Shown: piece by piece, positions 39,821 to 49,176 of the stretch
Numbering within the stretch: position 1 is the first letter of the stretch
How the letters are laid out: every line of letters begins with the position of its first letter
NCBI RefSeq assembly: GCF_029892445.1
Contig: NZ_JARXVJ010000001.1
Coordinates: 1,488,001-1,552,000 of the forward strand
Reading direction: 5' to 3'
DNA from: Chryseobacterium sp. H1D6B
Lineage (GTDB): Bacteria; Bacteroidota; Bacteroidia; Flavobacteriales; Weeksellaceae
DNA length: 64,000 nucleotides
Notes under the pieces: model-generated
What the model saw: only the letters and a program-made list of their open reading frames with translations
What the model was told of the DNA's origin: nothing
The model's database searches: none
Translations under genes and position numbers: made by a program

Positions 39821-41222
39821 TGAATGGTTAAATAATCTGCGCACAAAAATGGAAGATCATCATGAAGATGTTCCAGATGGATTATGGGATGATATCAAAG
39901 ATGAATTATTTTTTGAGAAGGATGAGAATGCTGTTTTGCTGGGTTCAGAAGAGAAACTGTCTGATGTGAAGAATAATAAATCTTCTATAGCAGGAACATG
40001 GCCTTTATTATATCGCATCAGTGGAGTTGCCGCTGCGGCTGCTATATTTTTTATTTTAGGAAATCAGCTGTTTAAAATTTATAAAGGAAAAAATTCTGTA
40101 CAGGAAATAGTCTGCACTGAGAAAAAACATTCAGTAGAAAGGATAGATAACTCTTTTGATAATAAAGAAGCTTTGATTAATGATCCGGAAATGATGAGTG
40201 CAGATGTTTATTTTAAACAGGAAAGGAAGTTGAACATAAGCACATCGGCAAGAGTTATAGAATTGATAAAAAGCCCTTTTGTATCTAATGTATTTAAAGA
40301 GAAAAGCCGGAATATTAAAATAAATGATAATCTAATCTTGGAAAATCATTTTTATAATCTCAATCAAGAAAAGCTGATGGTACATGATTATGATGTACCT
40401 AATGCAGACAGCCAGCCCGTCAATGAAATGAAAGAAACCCATGAACTTCTTTCAAAGGAGGAAAGGAAACTTCGGGATAAATATGCGGCGAATGAAATGT
40501 CTAAAAAAGGGAAACACCAGTACAGAAAGCCCTGGATGGCAAGTATACTGACCGGTGAGGCCTCTCCTGATGCCGCACAGCAGTTTCCAGGATATACCAG
40601 TCTGAGCGGACAGCCGATGGTAATTAATGATATGTGGCAGAGTTCCGGTTTTGAAGACGATCCGCTTAGGGAAATCTTAGTGGCCAATCAAAATAAGGAA
40701 GTAAAAGCGGATATTAAGCATAAGGTACCTGTTACATTAGGAGTTTCTTTATATCATAACCTAGGAAAAAAATGGGGGGTAGGTACAGGAGTGAGATACA
40801 CTAAATTATCCTCTGAACTTCGTTCTGGCAGCAGTTCAGATTTTATAAAAAGCGAACAGACGATTCATTATATAGGGATTCCTGTACAGGTTAATTATAA
40901 CGTAATACAGAAAGGATGTTTTACAGGTTATATCACGGCTGGAGCATTGGTTGAGAAAGCGGTAGGCGGCAGTGTCAAAACAAAATATGTAGTAGATGGA
41001 GAAGTCACAGACGGAGTTAAAGAGGATTTAGAAGTGAAGCCGATTCAGGTTTCTGTAAATACTGCTGTAGGTTTACAATTAAAAATTGTGAGTAAAATAG
41101 GAATTTATGCAGAGCCCGGGATTGGATATCATTTTAAAGATAATAGTTCACTCAATACAATCTATAAAGAGAAACCGCTGAATTTCAATATGAATTTCGG
41201 AATCAGACTGTTGATTGATTAA
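39813..41222 (+). CDS. Anti-sigma-like protein with C-terminal outer-membrane barrel domain
   Basis: The 469-residue product starts with about 65 charged residues (MDNEWLNNLRTKMEDHHEDV...PDGLWDDI), a pattern seen in Bacteroidota anti-sigma partners. One membrane helix follows (LLYRISGVAAAAAIFFILGN, about residues 66-90), then a long low-complexity middle. The C-terminal half is a beta-barrel-like domain: VTLGVSLYHNLGKKWGVGTGVRY, IGIPVQVNYNV, GIYAEPGIGYHF, NMNFGIRLLID. It overlaps the sigma factor gene by 8 bases. An inner-membrane helix with an outer-membrane barrel in one chain is topologically puzzling. No clear catalytic residues. Confidence 0.75.
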   Translation: MDNEWLNNLRTKMEDHHEDVPDGLWDDIKDELFFEKDENAVLLGSEEKLSDVKNNKSSIAGTWPLLYRISGVAAAAAIFFILGNQLFKIYKGKNSVQEIVCTEKKHSVERIDNSFDNKEALINDPEMMSADVYFKQERKLNISTSARVIELIKSPFVSNVFKEKSRNIKINDNLILENHFYNLNQEKLMVHDYDVPNADSQPVNEMKETHELLSKEERKLRDKYAANEMSKKGKHQYRKPWMASILTGEASPDAAQQFPGYTSLSGQPMVINDMWQSSGFEDDPLREILVANQNKEVKADIKHKVPVTLGVSLYHNLGKKWGVGTGVRYTKLSSELRSGSSSDFIKSEQTIHYIGIPVQVNYNVIQKGCFTGYITAGALVEKAVGGSVKTKYVVDGEVTDGVKEDLEVKPIQVSVNTAVGLQLKIVSKIGIYAEPGIGYHFKDNSSLNTIYKEKPLNFNMNFGIRLLID

Positions 41223-41271
41223 TTGTTTGATCGAATTTTAATAATATAAACTAACCCATAAATAAATTTTA

Positions 41272-42243
41272 ATGAAGACAAAATTAATTTTTTTAGTGTT
41301 TTATTTATTTCTTAATACTTTAAATATAAGCGCTCAGTGTACATTTACACCAACAATTACCAGCCCAAGGCTTGGCGTGCAGTTTTCCGGATCAGTTGTA
41401 TTTTGTAATACAGAATCTGAAACTCTCTCTACGCAGGTATATGACACGTACCAATGGTATAAGCAGGAATGGGACTGGCAGACTCCGAATAATAACCCCT
41501 GGGTTCCTATACCAGGTGCAAACTCTCAAGATCTGACCATTAACGGATCTAGTGATATGCTTAATTACTTTAAGGTTGAGGTTACTCTTAACGGCTGTAC
41601 AGCGGAAAGTCAAAAAATTCTTGCTGATGGATTTGCTTACGGACTTCCAGCGATGATAGCTACTTTTATACCGGGAACCTACCAGCAGGTTGGGGATACG
41701 GAGTATAATATCTGTGAGGGAGCGACTGTTCAGTTTCAAAATATCTTTCCGGTTTTGTATGAAAATCATACCTGGTACAAATGTGATCCAGGTACTATTC
41801 CGCCCGTTGCGGGAGATCCATGTATAATTGCGGGAGTAACCGGCCCGCAATATACAGCAACCGGATCAGGGAATTATGGATTTTATGCATGTACTAAATA
41901 CTGTCCGGATCAATGCGAATTTTTAGGTCTTAATAATTTTGTAAAGCTGAATTTTGGAAACTGGGGCTTCTGTACCTTAGGAACAGGTGAAACAAAGCCC
42001 AAAAAGAATGATCTTACGGTCTATCCGAATCCCGCAGCACAATTTCTTTATGTGGGCAGAGAATCAGACAAAATATACAAAGAGATTTCAATTGTAGATA
42101 TTTCTGGAAAGCTTGTTTTACAGAAGAGTAACCATAAATATAATGAGGCAATAGATGTAAGCCGTCTTACGCCGGGAACTTATATTATAACCTCTAAAAG
42201 CTCTGATGGAAAATTGTTTAATAATAAGTTTATAAAAAAATAG
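41272..42243 (+). CDS. T9SS type A sorting-domain cargo protein
   Basis: The 323-residue product has a signal peptide (MKTKLIFLVFYLFLNTLNISAQ) and a Cys-containing Ig-like or adhesin-like body (CTFTPTITSPRLGVQFSGSV ... GCTAESQKILADG). The C-terminal sorting domain reads LTVYPNPAAQFLYVGRES, ISIVDISGKLVLQKS and LTPGTYIITSKSSDGKLFNNKFIKK. This domain directs secretion across the outer membrane by the type IX system and surface attachment. The function of the body is unknown. It follows the sigma/anti-sigma genes by 49 bases and may be co-expressed with them. Confidence 0.9.
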   Translation: MKTKLIFLVFYLFLNTLNISAQCTFTPTITSPRLGVQFSGSVVFCNTESETLSTQVYDTYQWYKQEWDWQTPNNNPWVPIPGANSQDLTINGSSDMLNYFKVEVTLNGCTAESQKILADGFAYGLPAMIATFIPGTYQQVGDTEYNICEGATVQFQNIFPVLYENHTWYKCDPGTIPPVAGDPCIIAGVTGPQYTATGSGNYGFYACTKYCPDQCEFLGLNNFVKLNFGNWGFCTLGTGETKPKKNDLTVYPNPAAQFLYVGRESDKIYKEISIVDISGKLVLQKSNHKYNEAIDVSRLTPGTYIITSKSSDGKLFNNKFIKK

Positions 42244-42285
42244 ATATTTAAATAATCATAGTTAGTTTTTTTAATAATTGTAAAT

Positions 42286-42318
42286 CGGTACAGATCTTAT
42301 TTGTACCGGTTTATTTTT
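42286..42318 (+). terminator. Terminator after the T9SS cargo gene
   Basis: CGGTACA (42286-42292) pairs with TGTACCG (42302-42308), followed by a long T-run. Confidence 0.8.
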
Positions 42319-42481
42319 TTTCTTTTTGTTAAAATGATTAATTAAAAATAGATTATTTGAGGCTTTAAGCCGTTAAATTAAGTGTTAATTTGACCTTTTT
42401 GCAGGCGTGGTCCAATTTTTAGTTATTTTAATTTTTTAGTTGAAATAAAAAATTAGATTAATTTTACGCAAAACACAAATC

Positions 42482-43625
42482 ATGCTAGTTAAAGTTTATG
42501 GTGGTGCAATTCATGGAGTTGCCGCCCAGACCATTACTATTGAAGTCAATGTAGACACTGGAGGAGTAGGCTATCACTTAGTAGGTCTTGCAGATAATGC
42601 AATCAAAGAAAGCAGTTACAGGATTTCGGCTGCATTAAAAAATGTAGGATTCAAAATTCCCGGAAAGAAAATCACAATCAATATGGCTCCCGCAGATCTT
42701 AGAAAAGAAGGATCAGCCTATGATTTAAGTATTGCTGTGGGTATTTTGGCTGCGTCAAATCAAATTCTTGCCGAAAACATTCAGGATTATATGATTATGG
42801 GTGAGCTTTCATTAGATGGAAGTCTCCAGCCGATCAGAGGGGTTCTTCCTATCGCAATACAAGCGCGTGAAGAAGGTTTTAAAGGAATAATTCTGCCTAA
42901 ACAAAATACCAAAGAAGCCGCTATTGTAGATAATCTTGAGGTGTATGGGATTGAAAATATTAAAGAAATAATTGAATTTTTTAATGAAGGTAAGCCGATT
43001 GAAAAAGTAGTATTAGACACAAGAAAAGAATTTAATGATAAAATAAATGAATTCCCTTTTGATTTTTCTGAAGTTAAAGGCCAGGAAACAGCAAAACGGG
43101 CTATGGAAGTGGCGTCAGCGGGAGGACATAATATTATTTTAATAGGACCTCCAGGAAGCGGAAAAACCATGCTTGCCAAAAGAATTCCGAGTATTCTGCC
43201 TCCTTTAAATTTAAAAGAAGCTTTCCGGCCCTCTTTTAGACCGTATTGATATTCACATTGAAGTTCAGAAAGTTGAATTTGAACAATTGGCAGAAAAAAG
43301 GAAAGGTGAGAAAAGTGAAAATATCAGAAAAAGAGTTTTAAGAGCCCGTGAGATACAAGAAAAGCGGTATAGTGGTTTGAAAATCAGTTACAACGCTCAA
43401 ATTGGTTCTCGTGAAATTGAAACGTTTTGCGGATTGGATGATACATCATTCAGCCTCATAAAACAGGCGATGGAAAAACTGAATCTTTCGGCAAGAGCTT
43501 ATGACAGAATTCTAAAAGTTGCCAGAACAATTGCTGATCTGGAAGAGTCCGAAAATATTTTATCGGCGCATATTTCTGAAGCGATTCAATATAGAAGCTT
43601 AGACAGAGGTTTTTGGAATGTTTAG
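42482..43625 (+). pseudogene. yifB: yifB/comM (Mg-chelatase-like ATPase) with internal deletion
   Basis: The first frame (42482-43249) encodes the normal start of Yif[21 protein letters not shown], then [15 protein letters not shown] and the Walker [26 protein letters not shown]. It then runs into a frame-shifted tail and stop. The C-terminal part continues in another frame from about 43233 ([14 protein letters not shown] ... AYDRILKVARTIADLEES) to the stop at 43625. Homologs are about 500-510 residues; the two parts total about 380, so roughly 130 residues of the ATPase core, including Walker B and the sensor residues, are missing at about 43230. ComM-type helicases act on branched DNA during natural transformation. 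The product should be inactive. Confidence 0.85.
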
Positions 43626-43672
43626 TTCTGAGAATTTTAACATGTCAGTAATTTTACTTTAATTTTTATAAT

Positions 43673-43721
43673 TCCCAACATATACCTCCCATCTATTTCA
43701 GCAGTGAGATATATGTTGGGA
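43673..43721. terminator. Hairpin after the yifB remnant
   Basis: TCCCAACATATA (43673-43684) and TATATGTTGGGA (43710-43721) form a perfect 12-bp stem with a 25-base loop. No strong T-run follows, so it may be a structural or processing element. Confidence 0.5.
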
Positions 43722-44067
43722 TCGTATTATTTGTGTTCGAAAATCTACTAAATAATTTTTCTAATGTCTTGATGTTATATGTTAATTTTAATTCTCTTTT
43801 TAGGGAAAAATTTAACATTTACTTTAAAGGTCGTTTGATTTATTGTGTTAAATTTGATTACCGAATTTTTAAAAATATAACATTATGAAAATAAAATCAA
43901 TAGACATAACATAAAATATAGTGTTCATAGTTTTAAATAATAAGGAATAAAATAAATTTCCTATAGTGGTTATTAATGAATAATGCTTTTGGCTTTGTTT
44001 ATAGTTCTGCTCCAGAGCGGATCATTCTGACCTAATCTAAAAATAAATAACCAATCACAAAACTAAT
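43722..44067. other. Gene-free AT-rich leader before the A-T-R gene
   Basis: About 345 bases of AT-rich sequence with no ORF and no exact TAnnTTTG box. The last 90 bases contain a purine-poor stretch (TTTTGGCTTTGTTTATAG) that could hold a diverged promoter. I see nothing else definite. Confidence 0.4.
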
Positions 44068-47000
44068 ATGGCAAATTCAATTTCAACATCAGACAGACAA
44101 TCTGTTCCATCCGCTGTGTCTTTATCCCAAGAAGACAGAGAAAAACTCCTGCATGAATTTAATAAAACAAAATGGGATTATCCACAGGAGGAAACCTTAA
44201 TATCACTTTTTAAAAAACAGGTGGAACGATATCCAGAAAATAAAGCGGCTGTATATCAAAACCAGCAAATAACGTATCGTGAACTAGATGAGAAAAGCAG
44301 TCAGCTCGCAAATGCTCTTTTAGCGAAAGGAATAAAAGAAGAAATGTATGTTCCTATATTGCTGGACCGCTCTCTGGAGTGGATTATTGCGGTTATTGGC
44401 GTTTTAAAAACAGGAGCAGCATATGTGCCTATAGATCCTGCCTATCCTGTAAAGCGGGTAGATTATATTCTTTCGGATACTGACGCTTCAATTATTATTA
44501 CAAATCAAGTAAACAGCCGCACTTTTGATAAAAGTATTGAAGTATTTTATCTGGATCACAGGGAGAATCTGGATGGTCTGCCTATCCAGCATCCAGAGGT
44601 TATGCTCTGTCAAAATACTCTGGCCTATACAATATATACTTCGGGTTCTACTGGGAATCCCAAGGGTGTTATGGTTGCACATCAGAGCATTCAGCATCTC
44701 GTCACTTGGCATAACTATTATTTCCAGGTAGATAATACATCCAGGCTGTCTCTGGCTGCTGGATTAGCATTTGATATATCTGTATGGGAAACCTGGTCGG
44801 CACTTACTTCAGGAGCCGTACTCTTTATAGCAGATAACGAAGAGCGTACAGAAGTTTCAGCCTTAGTAGATTATTACTATAAAAACCGCATTACACACGG
44901 CTTTGTCCCTACTGTTTTGGCGCCGGCTGTTGTTGATAAGACTAAAACTTATAATAATTTAGAGCTGCAGTACCTTTTTACAGCTGGGGAAAAGCTTAAA
45001 CCAGTTCTCACAGATGGACTAAATTATGAACTGATTGATTATTACGGCCCTACTGAATGCACTGTATATGCTACTTTTAAAAAAGTTGAAGATGTTAATG
45101 GAGAGTATATATCATCAATAGGCACGCCGATAGCCAATACCCAGGCTTATATTTTAGGGGAGCATATGGAGCTGCTGCCGATAGGTGCTACAGGAGAATT
45201 ATATATTGGAGGTGTACTCTTGGCTAAGGGGTATCTTAATAATGAAGAGCTTACCGCTTCAAAATTCGTTGTTAATCCATTCATGGAAACAGAAAAGATT
45301 TACAGGACCGGGGATCTTGCCAGATGGTCGGCAGACGGCGAAATTCAGTTTTTAGGGAGAATAGATAATCAGGTAAAGATCCGGGGGTTTAGGGTTGAGC
45401 TTGGAGAAATAGAACGTACGCTTGCCAGATTAGAAGGTATAGAGGAAGCGGTAGTAATAACAAAAGATACTTCAGCCAATAATAAATATCTTGTTTCTTT
45501 CATTGTGCTAAAGCCTGGTGCAGAAAAGAATCTTACACTAGTAAGGCAGCAGCTGAAAGAAGAACTTCCAGGTTATATGATACCAGCTCAGATTATTGTT
45601 ATAGATAAAATACCACTTACGGCAAACGGAAAAACAAATATTCAGGGGCTGTCAGAATTAGCTGATAAAGAAGCTAAAGAGCTTGTTTCGCATGAACCTC
45701 CTACTAATGAGACCGAAAAAATTATAGCAGATATATGGTCGGCTGAATTGGAACGCCCAATCATTAACATCACAGATAATTTTTTTGACATTGGGGGAAA
45801 TTCTCTTTTTGTCGCTATAGTAGCCGTTGCTATGGAGGGAAAACTAGCTGTAAAAGTATATATGCGGGATATTTACCAATACCCGGTACTGCAAAAGCTG
45901 GCAGATGTATTGACAATCCGTGCCAAAGAAGCGAGGGATGCAATTCCATTTGAGGATGTAGAGCCTTATGTTGAATTACAGCAGGATGTGTACCTAAATC
46001 CGGGAACGGTATTTGAGGGCAGATTTGATCCAAAACAATTAGAAAACCCAGCTGCAGTATTTTTGACGGGTGCTACAGGGTTTGTAGGAATTCATCTTCT
46101 TCAGGAGCTTTTAGATACTACCACGGCGGAAATTTATTGTCTTGTTAGAGCACAGGATGAATTTCATGCCATGGAAAAAATAGACAGATGTTACGGCCAA
46201 TTTCATATTTCTCAGAATGCAGAGCAACGGAAAAGGATTATTCCTGTAATAGGAGATTTGATGCTGCCGTCGCTGGGGATGTCGGAAGATAACTTCAAAA
46301 TGCTGGCCGCTAAGATAGATGTTATCTACCATTCAGGAAGTTCGGTAAATTTTATTGAACCCTATTCTTATATGAAAGCACCAAATGTAGAAGGGCTTAG
46401 GGAAATTATACGGCTTGCCGGTGCAGTAAGAACCAAATGTCTTGCTTTGTTATCTACTATTTCTGTATACAGCTGGGGACATATATTTACAGGTAAAACT
46501 GTGATGTTAGAATCTGATGATATCGAACAAAATATTATGTCGGTAAGTAAAGACATCGGTTATGTAAGAAGTAAATATGTAATGGAAGCGATAGCTGACC
46601 TGGCTGAAAAAGAAGGGCTGCCTTTAATCACTTATCGTCTTGGGTATGCCATGTGCCACAGCGAAACAGGCGCGAGTGCTCCGTATCAATGGTGGTCTGG
46701 TTTGGTGAAAAACTGCATTGAATTTCAGTCCTATCCCGCACTTACTGAGCTTAGGGAGGGTTTAATAACAGTTGATTACATGACTAAAGCTATGGCGCAT
46801 ATAACAAAGAATAAAGAGGCTGTAGGAAAGAAGTTTAATTTAATTGCAAGGCCGGAAACTAATCTTACTCTTGAGGATTTCTTTGGACTTCTTAAAAAAC
46901 ATTATCCGCATCCGCTCAGACCTCTTTCGTATAAAGACTGGAGAAAACAATGGGAAAACGACAGCAAAAATCGTTTGTATCCATTGACCAGCCTTTTTAA

Positions 47001-47166
47001 AGACAATATGCATGAAGGCTTGTCTACGGTAGAGCTTTATCAAAACACCTATATCTGGGACTGCTCTAATGTAATTCGATTCCTTGAAGGTTCAGGGATA
47101 CAAGAGCCGGTATTTGATAAAAATCTGTTGGACTCTTATCTGGAATATCTGGGAATCCCGGTTTGA
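44068..47166 (+). CDS. Stand-alone NRPS-like A-T-R carboxylate reductase
   Basis: The 1032-residue product has three parts. The adenylation domain (about 35-530) shows A3 YTIYTSGSTGNPKGVM, A5 YYGPTEC, A7 YRTGDLARW and the A10 lysine in PLTANGKT. The carrier domain (about 545-620) has the pantetheine serine in FFDIGGNSL (near Ser579). The thioester reductase domain (about 660-1030) has the NAD(P)H motif FLTGATGFVGIHLL and the Tyr-x3-Lys in DIGYVRSKYVMEA. It has no condensation domain. Such enzymes activate one carboxylic or amino acid and release it as an aldehyde or alcohol. My reading of the specificity code is D-I-W-G-F-A-Y-V-Y-K; I cannot assign a substrate. No phosphopantetheinyl transferase lies nearby. 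Confidence 0.93.
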   Translation: MANSISTSDRQSVPSAVSLSQEDREKLLHEFNKTKWDYPQEETLISLFKKQVERYPENKAAVYQNQQITYRELDEKSSQLANALLAKGIKEEMYVPILLDRSLEWIIAVIGVLKTGAAYVPIDPAYPVKRVDYILSDTDASIIITNQVNSRTFDKSIEVFYLDHRENLDGLPIQHPEVMLCQNTLAYTIYTSGSTGNPKGVMVAHQSIQHLVTWHNYYFQVDNTSRLSLAAGLAFDISVWETWSALTSGAVLFIADNEERTEVSALVDYYYKNRITHGFVPTVLAPAVVDKTKTYNNLELQYLFTAGEKLKPVLTDGLNYELIDYYGPTECTVYATFKKVEDVNGEYISSIGTPIANTQAYILGEHMELLPIGATGELYIGGVLLAKGYLNNEELTASKFVVNPFMETEKIYRTGDLARWSADGEIQFLGRIDNQVKIRGFRVELGEIERTLARLEGIEEAVVITKDTSANNKYLVSFIVLKPGAEKNLTLVRQQLKEELPGYMIPAQIIVIDKIPLTANGKTNIQGLSELADKEAKELVSHEPPTNETEKIIADIWSAELERPIINITDNFFDIGGNSLFVAIVAVAMEGKLAVKVYMRDIYQYPVLQKLADVLTIRAKEARDAIPFEDVEPYVELQQDVYLNPGTVFEGRFDPKQLENPAAVFLTGATGFVGIHLLQELLDTTTAEIYCLVRAQDEFHAMEKIDRCYGQFHISQNAEQRKRIIPVIGDLMLPSLGMSEDNFKMLAAKIDVIYHSGSSVNFIEPYSYMKAPNVEGLREIIRLAGAVRTKCLALLSTISVYSWGHIFTGKTVMLESDDIEQNIMSVSKDIGYVRSKYVMEAIADLAEKEGLPLITYRLGYAMCHSETGASAPYQWWSGLVKNCIEFQSYPALTELREGLITVDYMTKAMAHITKNKEAVGKKFNLIARPETNLTLEDFFGLLKKHYPHPLRPLSYKDWRKQWENDSKNRLYPLTSLFKDNMHEGLSTVELYQNTYIWDCSNVIRFLEGSGIQEPVFDKNLLDSYLEYLGIPV

Positions 47167-47190
47167 TATTATATTAGGAAAAATAAAAAT

Positions 47191-47226
47191 AAACGGCCAG
47201 ACAGTAATAATGTTTGGCCGTTTAAT
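47191..47226 (+). terminator. Terminator after the A-T-R gene
   Basis: AAACGGCCA (47191-47199) pairs with TGGCCGTTT (47215-47223), T-rich tail. Confidence 0.82.
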
Positions 47227-47393
47227 TGCCTGCTGCAGGGTTTAATTTATTTAAAACTTTTTACTTCACCAAATTATAATACGTCGAGTTCTGTCGTTAT
47301 GCAGGCCGATATTTGCATCAAGATAAACAACAAGATATGGCCATATACAAGTTTGTCTAAAATTTAACCAATAACAATCAAAAATATTAAAAA

Positions 47394-48977
47394 ATGCCGA
47401 CAACAGACGAAATTATATTATTATCAGATGAATTCACAGGATTAGAATATTCATGGAGAAAAATTGGACCAGCAGACAGTTCAGTTAACAATGTGCTGAC
47501 GAAAAATATTGGAAATTTTAAATATGAAAGAATATTTGAAGTTGCCGATGTAAGATGGTGGGGAGTAAAAGGAGATGGAACAGATGAAAGTGCTGCATTA
47601 AACCAATTGCTTTTGGATATTAAAGATAATAAAAAAGTGAATGAAATTGCTTTTTATGGGTTGGAACATGTGATCGTGAATTCAACTTTAAATATTGAAA
47701 GGGGAGACTTAATTATTGATGGTAAAAACTGTGTGATTTCGAGCAGTGTTGATACTGACATTGTGATTTTTAGTATTGATAATTCAAATAATTCAAAGGG
47801 AGCCAATAATATCAATATTAAAAACTTTATTTCAGGGAATACCATCACCGCGCAAACTTTTCTTAAAGCAGTATCCAGCCATTATTTAAGAATTACAGAC
47901 TGCCGTTTTGATGGTATGAAACTAGGATTCGATCTAAGTGACTGTTATTTTACTAAGATCAATTCAGTATACTTTCAATCAGTTTATCAGGCGTTTAAAT
48001 TTCATGATGCGACAAATGCTTTTAATGTAACTAATATGAAGGTTCATGGAGCAGGTATTCCATCGGAAATTGTTAGAACAACAACTGGAGGGAATATTTC
48101 CGGATGTAGTTTTGAAGATGCTTCAGGACGGTTGATTTTAGACCGTGCTTTCGGGATAAATATTACAGGAAATTATTTCGAAGGATATAATGAAAATAAA
48201 GTTGATACTTATATTGCTACTGTAAATGCGAATTATGAAGATGTAGCAGGAATTAATATTGCAGGCAATCTATTTTATACAGGGGCAATGCAGGCAATAA
48301 AATTAGATAAAGTTGGCGGGATTTCAATAACAGGAAATTATATTGGAACATTGCATGCCGTTAGAATTAATGCAGATAAGAGTGATATGTTTCAATCTAC
48401 TCAAAAAAATATCAATTACAACGGTAATGCATGGCGCTATACGCCTTCAACACAAGTTGGAATTCCAGTAAGTGATGCAGCAGAATTTGTGGGAGATTTC
48501 GATGTTGATAGAGCGAATATTTCTCCTGAGTGGAATGTACCAATCATCTTTACGCCGCAGGTTTTTCATGGCAGATATTTTGAAGATGGTGATCACCAAT
48601 TAGGAGCGACTGCAATAGAAAGTGCTGTTGCCGCAAATTTTATGACTCACACATGGCAGACTAATGGTAAAAAAACCGAGGCCTATTTAAATGGCTCGAT
48701 TAATTTACTAGCCAAAGAGTTTGCTGCTAATGAAAGCTTAGTAGTAGATATTGAACCATTTGGATTTGGAAGTACTTTAGGAACATTGATGATGCATAAC
48801 AGCAGTGGACAGTTTGCTCAGTTTTTATGGCAGAGAAATATAAACAGTACTGCAAAGACAGGCTATTTTAAAGAGATTGTGAATGAATTAGGAGTATCTA
48901 TTGTCCATAATAATGGCTCTATATCTGTTACAAATGGCGGAGCATCGCAATACCTTAAGGCAGAACTAAAAGTTTAA
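47394..48977 (+). CDS. Right-handed beta-helix protein, pectate-lyase-3-like
   Basis: The 527-residue product opens with a short N-terminal part and then the Pectate_lyase_3 signature DVRWWGVKGDGTDESAALNQLL (near residues 52-75). Repeated beta-helix turns follow, such as NINIKNFISGNTITAQTF, GINITGNYFEGYNENK and GISITGNYIGTLHAV. The last 150 residues look like a separate beta domain. There is no signal peptide and no T9SS sorting domain, unusual for a carbohydrate-active enzyme of this phylum. The layout resembles phage tailspikes and may indicate phage origin. The enzymatic activity is unproven. Confidence 0.75.
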   Translation: MPTTDEIILLSDEFTGLEYSWRKIGPADSSVNNVLTKNIGNFKYERIFEVADVRWWGVKGDGTDESAALNQLLLDIKDNKKVNEIAFYGLEHVIVNSTLNIERGDLIIDGKNCVISSSVDTDIVIFSIDNSNNSKGANNINIKNFISGNTITAQTFLKAVSSHYLRITDCRFDGMKLGFDLSDCYFTKINSVYFQSVYQAFKFHDATNAFNVTNMKVHGAGIPSEIVRTTTGGNISGCSFEDASGRLILDRAFGINITGNYFEGYNENKVDTYIATVNANYEDVAGINIAGNLFYTGAMQAIKLDKVGGISITGNYIGTLHAVRINADKSDMFQSTQKNINYNGNAWRYTPSTQVGIPVSDAAEFVGDFDVDRANISPEWNVPIIFTPQVFHGRYFEDGDHQLGATAIESAVAANFMTHTWQTNGKKTEAYLNGSINLLAKEFAANESLVVDIEPFGFGSTLGTLMMHNSSGQFAQFLWQRNINSTAKTGYFKEIVNELGVSIVHNNGSISVTNGGASQYLKAELKV

Positions 48978-49001
48978 TAATATAAATATAAATATAAATA
49001 T

Positions 49002-49036
49002 AAAAAGGGTTTAGGAATTTCTAAACCCTTTTTATT
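49002..49036 (+). terminator. Terminator after the beta-helix gene
   Basis: AAAAAGGGTTTAG (49002-49014) pairs with CTAAACCCTTTTT (49021-49033). The stop codon is followed by four TATAAA units just before it. Confidence 0.87.
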
Positions 49037-49176
49037 GCGTAGTGTTTTTTGGTCAGGAATATTTGGCTAGATACCTTAAGGCAAATTATTGATCTAAAAA
49101 TATTAATACAAAAGATAATCTTTATACTATATAAATCAAAAAAACATTAATTTTATTTAAATAAATAAACGAGAAA

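Noticed and set aside
40388..40687. 99-residue minus-strand ORF in the anti-sigma-like gene
   Set aside because: It is the shadow of a coding region and has no family or promoter support.
41392..41850. 152-residue minus-strand ORF in the T9SS cargo gene
   Set aside because: It lies fully antisense to a gene with a clear signal peptide and sorting domain, and shows no motif.
44068..47166. Full NRPS biosynthetic cluster
   Set aside because: Only one A-T-R gene is present. There is no condensation domain, transporter, phosphopantetheinyl transferase or tailoring enzyme nearby.
48980..49005. TATAAA tandem units after the beta-helix gene as a regulatory repeat
   Set aside because: Four short AT units in AT-rich DNA just before a terminator are best seen as low-complexity sequence.
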